Positions 7,000-14,418 of a stretch of DNA of 14,418 bases are shown here, one piece after another. Both the position numbers and the translations under genes were made by a program. Below the pieces are notes generated by a model. It saw only the letters and a list, made by a program, of their open reading frames with translations. It did not search any database and was not told the DNA's origin. The stretch's first letter is position 1; each line of letters opens with the position of its first letter. The stretch is from Gracilaria caudata (Eukaryota; Rhodophyta; Florideophyceae; Gracilariales; Gracilariaceae), in contig JASCIV010000687.1 of assembly GCA_030374735.1 (NCBI GenBank), positions 1-14,418 of the forward strand, in the 5' to 3' direction.

Positions 7000-8634
7000 T
7001 TATGCCCTATGAAACCTAACTTCACCTTTCATTCGCAAGACTTGGTCGAGACGGACCCGAACCTGCTCTTCTGTCAGGTTAAGAATATCTGCATCCGGAA
7101 GCCAGTCTTTGTGGCAACAAATCCAGTACCATAACTCGGATGTTGCGCGCTCTAAGACAACCTCCCGTGTACCGGAAATATAACCTCCTTCCAATACTTC
7201 GATAAACGAATCTGCCCACTTCCGGTCACTTCCTCTCAACAGAGTCGCTGCCCAGGATATATGAATTCCCCTTCCACTCATTACGGCTCGTTTAAGCCAT
7301 TGAAGAGTTCCCTCACTTCGCCCACTAATCATCCAACGCCCTAAAACAGCGGCGACGTCCTTGTAGGTTCCTTGTGCAAGAGGTTCGACGTCTGAATGTT
7401 GTCGTCCATCTTCATTCTCAGGGTCCACAGCCCCCAAATCAGCGCGAAGCATTCGATCAAGTTCTCGCTGTTTCGCTCCTTGCAGCAGTCGATGTCGTAA
7501 TGGATGGCCTCTTGTTGCAACCCATAAAGCACGTCTCGCGCGACCTACACCCATCCATGAACGTCTCAGCTCCCTCCATCCACGCAACGCAGCCTCGATC
7601 TCATTTCTTGTCGCACATTTGGTCGTGAGGAATTCTAGAGTTGCACGATCGACAAACACGCCTTCCTTGTGGAACCAGTCGACCACAGATATAGCGCGTT
7701 GCACAGCTAAAGACATGTTCTCATCGATGTCAGCACAACGAAGATAGCCACGCACGAGCAACCCGCCTAATCGGCCACTTAATCGCACCCCTCGATTACG
7801 GATTATACTTGAGACAGAGTCTACGCTTTCTATTTCGTGAGCACCTGTCAGAAGAGCCTCTATAGTGTCACAATTTGCTGTCATCCCTCGGCTACCCATT
7901 TCGTGCATGACGGCACGTGCATGAATTCCACTACCACTTAGACAACAAGAACGAAGCAAAACGTTGAACATATGAAGATTCGGATTCACTCCGACACAAA
8001 TGGCTCGATGCAACAGGGCGATAGCTTTCTCGACGCTGGTCTCTTCCATGAGTTGCGTGTAGGTTCCACGTCGCAGTCCTACTTCCAGTACACGGGACAG
8101 TTTTTCACCGTAGAGAGCACCGTCAACATCACCTTGCCTCAGCTTTCCGCGAATTAGAACATCGAGCACTGAACCCAAATCAGTACTCGAAAGCGAGTTC
8201 ATCGTTGGAGAAAGAGTATTCATGACCGCTTCCGTCTTTTTTTTGTCGTTTGTCACAGTCAAAACTGCACGAATAGTCACTGCTCTCAGACAAGTGGCGC
8301 GGCTTCCATCTCGGATCCTTGATGCCTGTCTTGCTATACTCTCCAAACTGTGCAAATCCCCTGTTTGAGCTGCCACTGCAGCGTCTCTTACCATTTCTGT
8401 GATAAATCTCCGTTCCCCGCGGCGTGGCTTTGGGTTGATGTGCTTTTGCTCCTTCATCAGTTGTTTCCACTGTTGTTCACGACCCAAAGTTTTGAGGAGA
8501 AGATCACGATGGGGCAAAGTCGGATGCATATCGGACTCTGGGGCATGAACGCGACCTTTCTCTCGCAGTCTTGCCAACAGTGATGTTCTAGACGGTTGTG
8601 CAACCCCCTTAAAACGAATTGCTCGCGAAGCCAT
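7000..8634 (-). CDS. Pentatricopeptide-repeat-like protein, probably mitochondrial
   Basis: A 544-residue alpha-helical repeat protein. The first 28 residues are Arg/Lys-rich with only one acidic residue (MASRAIRFKGVAQPSRTSLL then ARLREKGR), a typical mitochondrial presequence. The clearest PPR unit is about 219-253, with HMFNVLLRSCCLSGSG and then ARAVMHEMGSRGM, matching the pattern of a 35-residue helix pair ending in 'M...G'. Weaker units follow at about 254-330, and helical segments continue to the C-terminus. PPR proteins bind organelle RNA and act in processing, stability or translation; the target cannot be read here. The ATG at 8634 is the first in frame; the 46 codons before it contain no Met and open only at a TTG. 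No intron is needed. The gene is divergent from COG4 with a 759-base spacer. PPR-like is fairly likely, but repeats are few and diverged. Confidence 0.75.
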   Translation of the reverse strand: MASRAIRFKGVAQPSRTSLLARLREKGRVHAPESDMHPTLPHRDLLLKTLGREQQWKQLMKEQKHINPKPRRGERRFITEMVRDAAVAAQTGDLHSLESIARQASRIRDGSRATCLRAVTIRAVLTVTNDKKKTEAVMNTLSPTMNSLSSTDLGSVLDVLIRGKLRQGDVDGALYGEKLSRVLEVGLRRGTYTQLMEETSVEKAIALLHRAICVGVNPNLHMFNVLLRSCCLSGSGIHARAVMHEMGSRGMTANCDTIEALLTGAHEIESVDSVSSIIRNRGVRLSGRLGGLLVRGYLRCADIDENMSLAVQRAISVVDWFHKEGVFVDRATLEFLTTKCATRNEIEAALRGWRELRRSWMGVGRARRALWVATRGHPLRHRLLQGAKQRELDRMLRADLGAVDPENEDGRQHSDVEPLAQGTYKDVAAVLGRWMISGRSEGTLQWLKRAVMSGRGIHISWAATLLRGSDRKWADSFIEVLEGGYISGTREVVLERATSELWYWICCHKDWLPDADILNLTEEQVRVRLDQVLRMKGEVRFHRA

Positions 8635-9393
8635 TCTGGTGTTTCCCCAGAGACTCAATTTAACGGAGAACAACCTCACGCCCCAAATTCTAGCGCATTC
8701 GTGAAAGACTGCAGACTTATAGATTATAAGTTGCAAATGTGGTAATCGCCAATTCACAAAGAAGCTCGACAATGTTAATCAATAGTCGAAAGACCGCTCG
8801 TTTCCCTTCAGGTGCATAACAAGGGTCAGTGATGGCCCTCTATACTCTGCTTGTTCATAAAACCAGCAGAAAAAAGATCCTCTGTCGTAATGCAGCGAAA
8901 CGGACAACGGACGTGCTTCTGGCTTGAAACGGAGCACTCGTAACCTGAATCACTAGCGGGCTCTTTCCCAGCGTCCTTCATTCCAAACGCAAAGTGGACG
9001 CCCGCCAAAGCGCTTCCGAGATATGATTAGGAGTATCTCCGCTAGGATGAGTACTTGTCCGCGTTGACGACCTGAAAGCGATTCAGGGATTGTCGAGGCC
9101 TATCATAGGATGTCGTGCATCCTGAGCTTGCTACAGCCGTGAGATAAGCCAAGTTCGGATCAGATCCGGCTTTTTTGGAAGTCCAAAATTTGGACCACGA
9201 AGGTAGCCTCCTGCCGAACTGTTCGAACTACGCATTTTGAACTGAGATACGAAGGACTTTCTCGTCAGTCAAACCCTATGCAAATTTGGCAAAACACTGG
9301 GACATGGGCAAATTAAACGCGAAGGCAGGTGTCAGTCTCTGATGGTCTTGACATCGAAACCAGAGCTTCGGAATCATTGTAAACATCGGCGAC
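8635..9393. other. Divergent spacer between the PPR-like gene and COG4
   Basis: This 759-base region should hold the promoters of both flanking genes. No good TATA box is seen for either. A 51-codon minus-strand ATG frame (8981-8826) looks somewhat protein-like (two CxxxC-type cysteine pairs around RCPFRC) but has no support beyond that and is not called. The middle part is unusually rich in short perfect inverted repeats, described separately. Confidence 0.5.
9030..9225 (+). ncRNA. Hairpin-dense stretch, candidate structured RNA
   Basis: Seven or more short inverted repeats occur in under 200 bases: GGAG-TAT-CTCC (9030-9040), CCTGAA-AGCGA-TTCAGG (9071-9087), CCTAT-C-ATAGG (9099-9109), AGGATG-TCGTG-CATCCT (9107-9123), CGGATC-A-GATCCG (9156-9168), GTCCAAA-A-TTTGGAC (9181-9195) and CGAAC-T-GTTCG (9215-9225). 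A six-T run (9171-9176) follows the fifth hairpin, as in a Pol III terminator or an Sm-like site between stem-loops. GTTCGGATC (9153-9161) differs from a B-box by one base. No known snRNA, tRNA, SRP or RNase P signature was recognised. Single-base-centre palindromes could equally be protein-binding sites. The strand is assumed from the T run. Confidence 0.22.
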
Positions 9394-11715
9394 ATGCCGG
9401 CTCCAGTACAAGACACTCCAATCACTTCTCTTACAACGCTTTCTTCTATAACCCAAGCTCTCCAAAGTGCAGTAATATCGTCTGAGCAAACGGAGGCTTC
9501 TCTTGATGAACAGCTTTCTCACTCAGCTCGGAGAGCTGCCGAAAGAGCACATATTTTAGAGACATCTGCGACGTTCTCTGCCGCAGTATCAAAAGAGACG
9601 CAAGAGCTTGCTTCTCTTCTTGAGTCTGCTGTTCGCAAATCGGATTCTGCATGCTCCAGTATTCGAAAACTTGATGTGCTTCTGTCTCGGGCAAACGGGG
9701 CTCTGTCTTGGGCTGACGATATACTAACTCTACGAGTCTGCGCTGAAGGGGCAAAAACAAGTCTAAGCGCGGACGATCTCGCAAGTGCTGCTCGTCATGT
9801 GCAGATCTACCTTACTTTGGGAGATGCGATTCGAGCAGATTCCGCTTCTGCAACAGCCGTTTCACAAATCGAGCAATCACGCTCGGAATTGTGTCGTAAG
9901 GTTCGATATGCGGCTGAAGAGAAACTCAAATCGGAACTCTCAACAGAGGATGCAATAAGTGCTGTACAACTTTTTGTGCCCATTGGTTTGGTAGAAGAAG
10001 GTTTGACCAAACTCTGCGAACACTTGAAGACGCGTCTTGCGCGCGAAAGCGATGCCGATGTGAGAGAGTTACTACTTGGTTCAGCAGCTGAAGGCACTGG
10101 GGCTGATGAGCCGCATATAGTGGCTCTCGCTCGCCTTTTTGAAAGCGTCGCGGCCATCGTACATGACGGAAGGCCTAGTCTTTCGAGCTTGTTTGGGGCT
10201 TCTTCGATCACGTTTGTCCTTGAAGGGCTCCAAGAGCAATGCGACTCGAGTTTGGATCGTATTCTTGATAGATATGAAGAAGCTAAGCGTATGGATGAAG
10301 TCATTCGAGCGTTACGTTCGGAATCAACAAATGCGAGAGAACTAGATGGTCTTCTTAACGAACTTACATTAATGAGTCAAAGAATTGCGGGATATGTGGA
10401 CTTTTTAGTAGGTAAACGGTTGCCCACTGTTCCCGATGGGAGCAAAGGACAGGATGATGAGTCGGCAGCTGAATATCAGAAAATTGAGAAGATGTTGGAG
10501 AAGTCTGGTCTGGTTAAGAGGAAACGAGATCTAGCGGGATTCTATAACACGATTGAATCCTACTTTATGAGAGAAAACGCAAGATTAGCGATTAAGATTG
10601 ACGAAAGTAACGGTGAGGACGCTGAGACTTCAACCGCAGTGGACGACTTTTTCTTCGTTTTGCAAAAATGTTTCCAACGAGCGTTTGCGTACGGTGACAC
10701 AGATGCTGAAGTATTGCGTTTGGTCCTAAATCAAGTCAGTTTGTGCCTTACGAATGACCTGATTCCGTACATGAGACGGCGGCTTAGGGAAACAGAAGCA
10801 GCTCTGGAAAAGCTATTTGGTGGTGCAGGGGCAGCTTCGGCACTCCCAGCAGCAGCATTAACAGTGTCGTACCTCACAGAACTGGCGAAAGCAAACATTA
10901 CTATACCAGGTGGAAGCGATATGTCCTCCAGCAATACCGACGTTGCGAAGTATGACTTTTTCGTTGCACTGAACAATACTTCAGTTTCTGCGAATTATGC
11001 GAGTCGTCTTCGCAGTAACGTTGAGAAATCGGTTCAGGCGTCCCCGAAGCTTTCAGCTGAGGAAAGGACCCTGGTGATTGCCCCCCTAACAAACATAAAC
11101 GATGCTTCTCGTACGCTTTCGCAAGCATCAGAACAGGGGGTTGCTAAGCTAGCATCTGTTCTATTAGACAGGGTAACTGCTCTTGTGCAGAACTCGTTGA
11201 AGGAAACTTCATATATGGTTACGGAAGCGCAATATTCACTCGATTCTGACGCAACTCCGTCGTTTTCGCGTGAGGTTGCGAATCAGATAGAAGGCAAAGT
11301 TTTGAGTCCGTCTCTTGAGAAACGTCTGACGGAAACGAACTGGGACGCGCTTGTCCGGCAGGTTGCGGAGTGGTATGCACAGCAGGTGGAAGGAATTGTA
11401 TTCCTTCCGCCCATTTCAAGTACAACTGTATCGAAGTCGTTCACGGCTTTCGGAGGTTTGCGAGCAGACAGAGACGTAAGAGCAATCTCGTCTTACTTTT
11501 CGAGCAAGAGCCGACGAAGTACGGTACGAGACGTGTTTGGAAGACTGTCGCAATTGGCAATGCTCGTCAACCTTGAGCAGCCTGCTGAAATCTACGACGT
11601 CTGGGGGCCTAATGCGGGAGGGATGACATGGAGGTTAACAGCAGGTGAAGTGAGGCGGGCACTGTCATTGCGCTCAGACTTTAACAAGGACGCGATTAAG
11701 TCGTTGAAGCTTTAG
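9394..11715 (+). CDS. COG4: Conserved oligomeric Golgi complex subunit 4
   Basis: A 773-residue subunit of the COG tethering complex (lobe A), which captures retrograde vesicles at Golgi membranes and helps SNARE assembly. The N-terminal half is coiled-coil, with the family region WADDILTLRVCAEGAKTSL at 106-124 followed by a HVQIYL segment, close to the human ADDILDLKFC region. The C-terminus carries the diagnostic YDVWGPN...GMTWRL...EVRRALSLR...DF...IKSLKL pattern. The Arg of RLSQ (717) and the Glu of GEVR (752), equivalent to the human R729-E764 salt-bridge pair mutated in COG4-CDG, are both kept at the same 35-residue spacing. Length is close to human (785). The ATG at 9394 gives a full N-terminus and no intron is required. 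It converges with the proteasome gene, 346 bases apart. Confidence 0.95.
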   Translation: MPAPVQDTPITSLTTLSSITQALQSAVISSEQTEASLDEQLSHSARRAAERAHILETSATFSAAVSKETQELASLLESAVRKSDSACSSIRKLDVLLSRANGALSWADDILTLRVCAEGAKTSLSADDLASAARHVQIYLTLGDAIRADSASATAVSQIEQSRSELCRKVRYAAEEKLKSELSTEDAISAVQLFVPIGLVEEGLTKLCEHLKTRLARESDADVRELLLGSAAEGTGADEPHIVALARLFESVAAIVHDGRPSLSSLFGASSITFVLEGLQEQCDSSLDRILDRYEEAKRMDEVIRALRSESTNARELDGLLNELTLMSQRIAGYVDFLVGKRLPTVPDGSKGQDDESAAEYQKIEKMLEKSGLVKRKRDLAGFYNTIESYFMRENARLAIKIDESNGEDAETSTAVDDFFFVLQKCFQRAFAYGDTDAEVLRLVLNQVSLCLTNDLIPYMRRRLRETEAALEKLFGGAGAASALPAAALTVSYLTELAKANITIPGGSDMSSSNTDVAKYDFFVALNNTSVSANYASRLRSNVEKSVQASPKLSAEERTLVIAPLTNINDASRTLSQASEQGVAKLASVLLDRVTALVQNSLKETSYMVTEAQYSLDSDATPSFSREVANQIEGKVLSPSLEKRLTETNWDALVRQVAEWYAQQVEGIVFLPPISSTTVSKSFTAFGGLRADRDVRAISSYFSSKSRRSTVRDVFGRLSQLAMLVNLEQPAEIYDVWGPNAGGMTWRLTAGEVRRALSLRSDFNKDAIKSLKL

Positions 11716-12061
11716 AAACACCGTGCTGAGCGGCAAAAAACTCTTGAACAAGAGTTCCACTCCATGTATTTCACAACCCTCACTCTACACACAAGATGCT
11801 CCGATAAATGTGTTTGATAACTTCTGGTTACATGGCCGTACCATCCACGTCTCCTTGTGACACCCCAATCATTGCAAGGAACAACTTTATCTTTGCAAAA
11901 GTGACAACTTTTTTTCCTTGTAGCAGATGATTCGCGTTGCCCATGAAACACCCTGACTCAGACGAGTAGTTTGGTTCGCATGTTTTCAATCGACTCGAAA
12001 CTGGCTGCAAAACAAGAATCTCTTTCTTTCTTCTTCTCCTTTTTCTTTCTTTCAACATCTC
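11716..12061. other. Convergent 3' spacer between COG4 and the proteasome gene
   Basis: This 346-base region holds the 3' UTRs of two convergent genes. A C/T-only tract (12019-12053) lies just past the stop of the proteasome gene and is purine-rich on its sense strand. No canonical AATAAA signal and no coding frame of interest is seen. Confidence 0.6.
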
Positions 12062-13054
12062 CTATGCTGACACATCCATTCCATCCTGTTCAGTGACAAG
12101 AGCAAAGCCTTTCGATCGCTCCTTAAACGTCTCAGAGCCGGGAACAACCGGGGTTGTGCCCTTCGGGAAGCTATATCCAGCGGGACGACGATACTTTCTT
12201 TCGTTCTCTTTAGCATACCCACGAATATAATCCTTGCCCTCTGCCGTAATGATACAAAGGTCGACGTTGCCGCCGGAACCCAAGTCGTTGAATATACCTC
12301 CAGAAATGCCTTCATACACTAGTTGCTTTGCTTCTTCTACAGTCATTCCGTCCTTGTATTTAGATTCGAAGACAGCCATTGCCGCCAAGGATCCAGATCC
12401 CATCGACACATAGGGCAGACGATCCGTGCTTCCTGTGAAATTGGACAATCTCAAACCATTTGTTAGCTAAACGTTAAGATCATTGCGTTAACGTCGCGTC
12501 AATGTCGCGCAGAACGCCAAAACTGAAACGTACCGTGTGGATAAACAGTGTATAAATGAGGTCCATGAAAGTCAACGCCGCCCAATACCAACGCAGCAGA
12601 CACATAACCCTGATACCTGAAAAGCATATGCTTAAGCATGTTCAACGCAGTAGCAACGCGCGGCTTACGGCGAGTGGCCAAAGAATGCAACCATATCTTG
12701 GAAGCAATAAGATCGGTTGTATGTTCAGTATCGGCAGCCGTGCCTGCACCGCAACACATAATATTATCAGCAATGTAATGAATCTTCTGGCAGTTCTTTT
12801 CAAACACGGTAGAACCAGCTGTAGCTCGCGTATCGGCGCCCAGAACTACACCTCCTTCAAAAACAACGCCTGCAATGGTTGTTCCCGTTTTGCGGGCTGT
12901 CGGTGGCTTGTAGCCTCTGAACACGAGTTAGCATTGATTTTCAAGTATAGATCGGAGGATTTGCAGCGCCTTAAACTTACTTAGAAGACAGAATGGAGTT
13001 GCGAACGGCATTTTCGAAACAGAAACCACCTTTGGCGGATTGAGGTGTGTTCAT
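12062..13054 (-). CDS. PSMB7: 20S proteasome subunit beta-2 (trypsin-like site), three exons
   Basis: Spliced coding sequence with exons 13054-12981, 12916-12534 and 12432-12062, 828 bases in total, giving 275 residues. The 36-residue propeptide (MNTPQSAKGGFCFENAVRNS then GYKPPTARKTG) resembles that of human PSMB7. Cleavage at Gly36/Thr37 exposes the catalytic Thr1 (TTIAGVVFEGGVVLGADTRA). In mature numbering, Asp17, Lys33, Ser129 (SMGSGSLAAM) and Asp166 (FNDLGSGG) are all present, and Gly45 is the small S1 residue expected for trypsin-like specificity. The C-terminal tail ends EQDGMDVSA and is long, as usual for beta-2, where it wraps around beta-3. The start is the only in-frame ATG upstream. 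It should be active in the cytosolic and nuclear proteasome. Confidence 0.97.
12433..12533 (-). other. Intron 2 of the proteasome beta-2 gene
   Basis: A 101-base GT-AG intron with donor GTACGT and acceptor TTTCACAG. It splits a glycine codon (phase 1) between HG and STD. A branch-point-like AGCTAAC lies at 12468-12462, about 30 bases before the acceptor. Removal restores the conserved YPHGSTDRLPY region. Confidence 0.93.
12917..12980 (-). other. Intron 1 of the proteasome beta-2 gene
   Basis: A 64-base GT-AG intron with donor GTAAGT and acceptor GTGTTCAG, interrupting a lysine codon in the propeptide (phase 2). A yeast-like branch point TGCTAAC lies at 12933-12927, only 12 bases from the acceptor. 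Splicing joins ILSS to KGYKPP in frame. Confidence 0.93.
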
Positions 13055-13708
13055 TTTGAGAACTGACAAGTTATGAGTACAAGCGCTCGTCAGAAAGCTC
13101 GATGCGCTGTGATAAAGTGTGTCAACGCGATGGCAGCGCCTTGAAGCGGCGAGAATGGACGTGGGCAATGGAATCGAAGCTTTCGATTTGGTTGATCCGC
13201 CAGTGGCGCTTTGGCGACATCGCTCCCTCAGCTGGAAGGCGGAGCACAAACGTGAAAGCAATGCGCAAAATGGATGGGGTGGTGGCTGCAAATGATATCG
13301 CTCTAAATCAATTGAGTTGCGCTGTTGAACTGTAAAGTACGTGTAGGTGAAAGGTCTGTAAGGGGATTTGAATGCTTATGTCGTTGAGCAACGGCCGCGA
13401 GCCGTGAGCCGTGGGCCGTGAGCCGTGAGCCGCCAAGAACGCAATGACGAGGAGCAAGGTTGGGAAAAGGTGATCATGATGAAGATCCACTAGGCGAAAT
13501 CAGGCGTTACACACTATCGTTGGTAGCGCTTCATACAGAGAAGTGACATGAGTTTCTTAGTGCAGCTGGAAATCCGTGTTTTTTTATGTTTTCCTTTGAG
13601 GAACCTCTGTGGTCAAGGATGGTTGAGTGCGTCCCTCGTAATATTCACTCATACACCACCGTAGCACAAGAACGAAGAACTCAGTGCTTGTAACGTACCA
13701 AGGCTTTT
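13055..13708. other. Spacer upstream of the proteasome gene
   Basis: This 654-base stretch should include the proteasome promoter (minus strand) and the 3' end of the candidate secreted-protein gene. A 77-codon plus-strand ATG frame (13102-13335) is present but shows no recognisable features and overlaps the expected promoter, so it is not called. The heptamer repeat at 13399-13433 is the only clear structure. Confidence 0.5.
13399..13433 (+). repeat. Heptamer tandem repeat GAGCCGT, about five units
   Basis: Units GAGCCGT, GAGCCGT, GGGCCGT, GAGCCGT and GAGCCGC follow head to tail. Three are identical and two differ by one base. It lies in non-coding sequence about 345 bases upstream of the proteasome start. 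Confidence 0.85.
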
Positions 13709-14268
13709 TTAAGCTACAATGAGTGGCCCAAGCTGGTCAATGGCGGCACTGTCGGTGATAGCACAATTCGTTTTCTGTTTCTCCGCTTTGTTGTACGGCA
13801 TGCGCTGGACTGGTGCAATGCGTTTCGCTTTTCGTAATCCGTAATTTACGCTGCACAACATTTTCGTGCTTGAAGAGAGTTTGAACGTTTGTTCTTAGCA
13901 GTCTCAAGAGAACCATGGTTTCGAAGCTCTTACGCGCACAGAGTGGCATGAGAATTAGGCCAAAACGTTCCAAAAGCTGGAAACGTAGACTCGAGAACAG
14001 CTCGCGTCTGGAACAAGAGTACGAAATGTCATGGTGCTCGAAGTCACACTACTTGCCTCTCGATAGCGATTGCTCCTAGTGCCACACCACGCGTAAAATT
14101 AGGCGAATGTGGTGTCGGTAACCCTTGTTCTTCATAGAAAGACTTGCTGAGCTCATCGCAGTGTGTCAAGGGATATGTGACGCTGCTCGTGCAACACATT
14201 TGAAGCGTAACCAAAACAAGGAGTAAGCCCACAAAGTGTAAGGGAGCGTTTAGGCCTAGTGGAGGCAT
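13709..14268 (-). CDS. Candidate three-exon gene for a small secreted protein, unknown family
   Basis: The first exon starts at an ATG (14268) and encodes a classic signal peptide: MPPLGLNAPLHFVGLLLVLV then TLQMCCTSS, followed by a mature part with HCDELSKSFYEEQGL and an N-glycosylation site (NFT, residue 57). The frame stops at 14044, but GT-AG splicing extends it. Proposed exons are 14268-14053, 14007-13934 and 13850-13709, giving 432 bases or 143 residues. Intron 1 (14052-14008, 45 bases) has donor GTAGTG and acceptor TTGTTCCAG. Intron 2 (13933-13851, 83 bases) has donor GTAAGA, a TGCTAAG branch-like site and acceptor TTGTGCAG. Exon 3 is open for 47 codons and ends GPLIVA. An alternative using a GC donor at 14056 would instead enter the frame containing LLERFGLILMPLC and stop at 13737. 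The signal peptide is clear; the exon model is a hand-built guess with no homology support. Confidence 0.35.
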
Positions 14269-14418
14269 TCACGACTTGCAACTGAGGGGCTGGCTGCGAA
14301 AGTAGAAGCACAACGTGAGGTAGAAAAGAAAAGCTTGTAGGATTTCGCAATGGGGTCATCCAGGAATTGACATAGTGACAGAATGACAAATGATAACCAA
14401 TAGGCGCGGGCTAAAACG

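Noticed and set aside
8826..8981. 51-codon minus-strand frame with cysteine pairs
   Set aside because: It looks mildly protein-like, but it is short, lies in the expected promoter of the PPR-like gene, and has no start or splice evidence.
9146..9176. tRNA-like 3' end (GTTCGGATC followed by a T run)
   Set aside because: The expected T-stem and acceptor-stem pairings are absent and no A-box or anticodon arm could be drawn, so no tRNA is called.
13102..13335. 77-codon plus-strand ATG frame upstream of the proteasome gene
   Set aside because: No recognisable motif, and it overlaps the likely 5' UTR and promoter of the proteasome gene.

Overview
This window reads as nuclear DNA of a eukaryote. 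It has monocistronic genes on both strands, spacers of about 0.2 to 1.6 kb, few and short GT-AG introns, and products such as a DUR3 urea transporter, a COG4 Golgi tether, a proteasome beta-2 subunit and a PPR-like organelle protein. A unicellular alga, perhaps a red alga, would fit, because DUR3 occurs with a PPR-like protein and introns are sparse. That placement is inference; no ribosomal or plastid marker is present.

Layout. DUR3-type urea symporter (+, 163-2211). GC-rich, repeat-laden spacer (2212-3814) that ends in a dense cluster of CCAAT, CRE-like and G-box motifs. Unknown protein with a disordered N-terminus and a hemerythrin-like helical C-terminus (+, 3815-5155). A probable broken or unresolved minus-strand gene (5290-5988). 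A 13-bp minisatellite (6151-6191), a TATA box (6248) and a small basic-protein ORF (+, 6423-6794). PPR-like, probably mitochondrial protein (-, 7000-8634). Divergent spacer with a hairpin-dense stretch that could be a structured RNA (9030-9225). COG4 (+, 9394-11715). Proteasome beta-2 in three exons (-, 12062-13054). Spacer with a heptamer repeat. A candidate three-exon secreted protein (-, 13709-14268).

The recognised genes are housekeeping functions in unrelated pathways: urea uptake at the plasma membrane, organelle RNA handling, intra-Golgi retrograde tethering and protein degradation. Nothing indicates an operon, a mobile element, a CRISPR array or a virus. No clearly new multi-gene system is visible. 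The most interesting material lies outside the obvious genes: the interrupted minus-strand gene, the hidden spliced secreted protein, the hairpin series and the promoter motif clusters.
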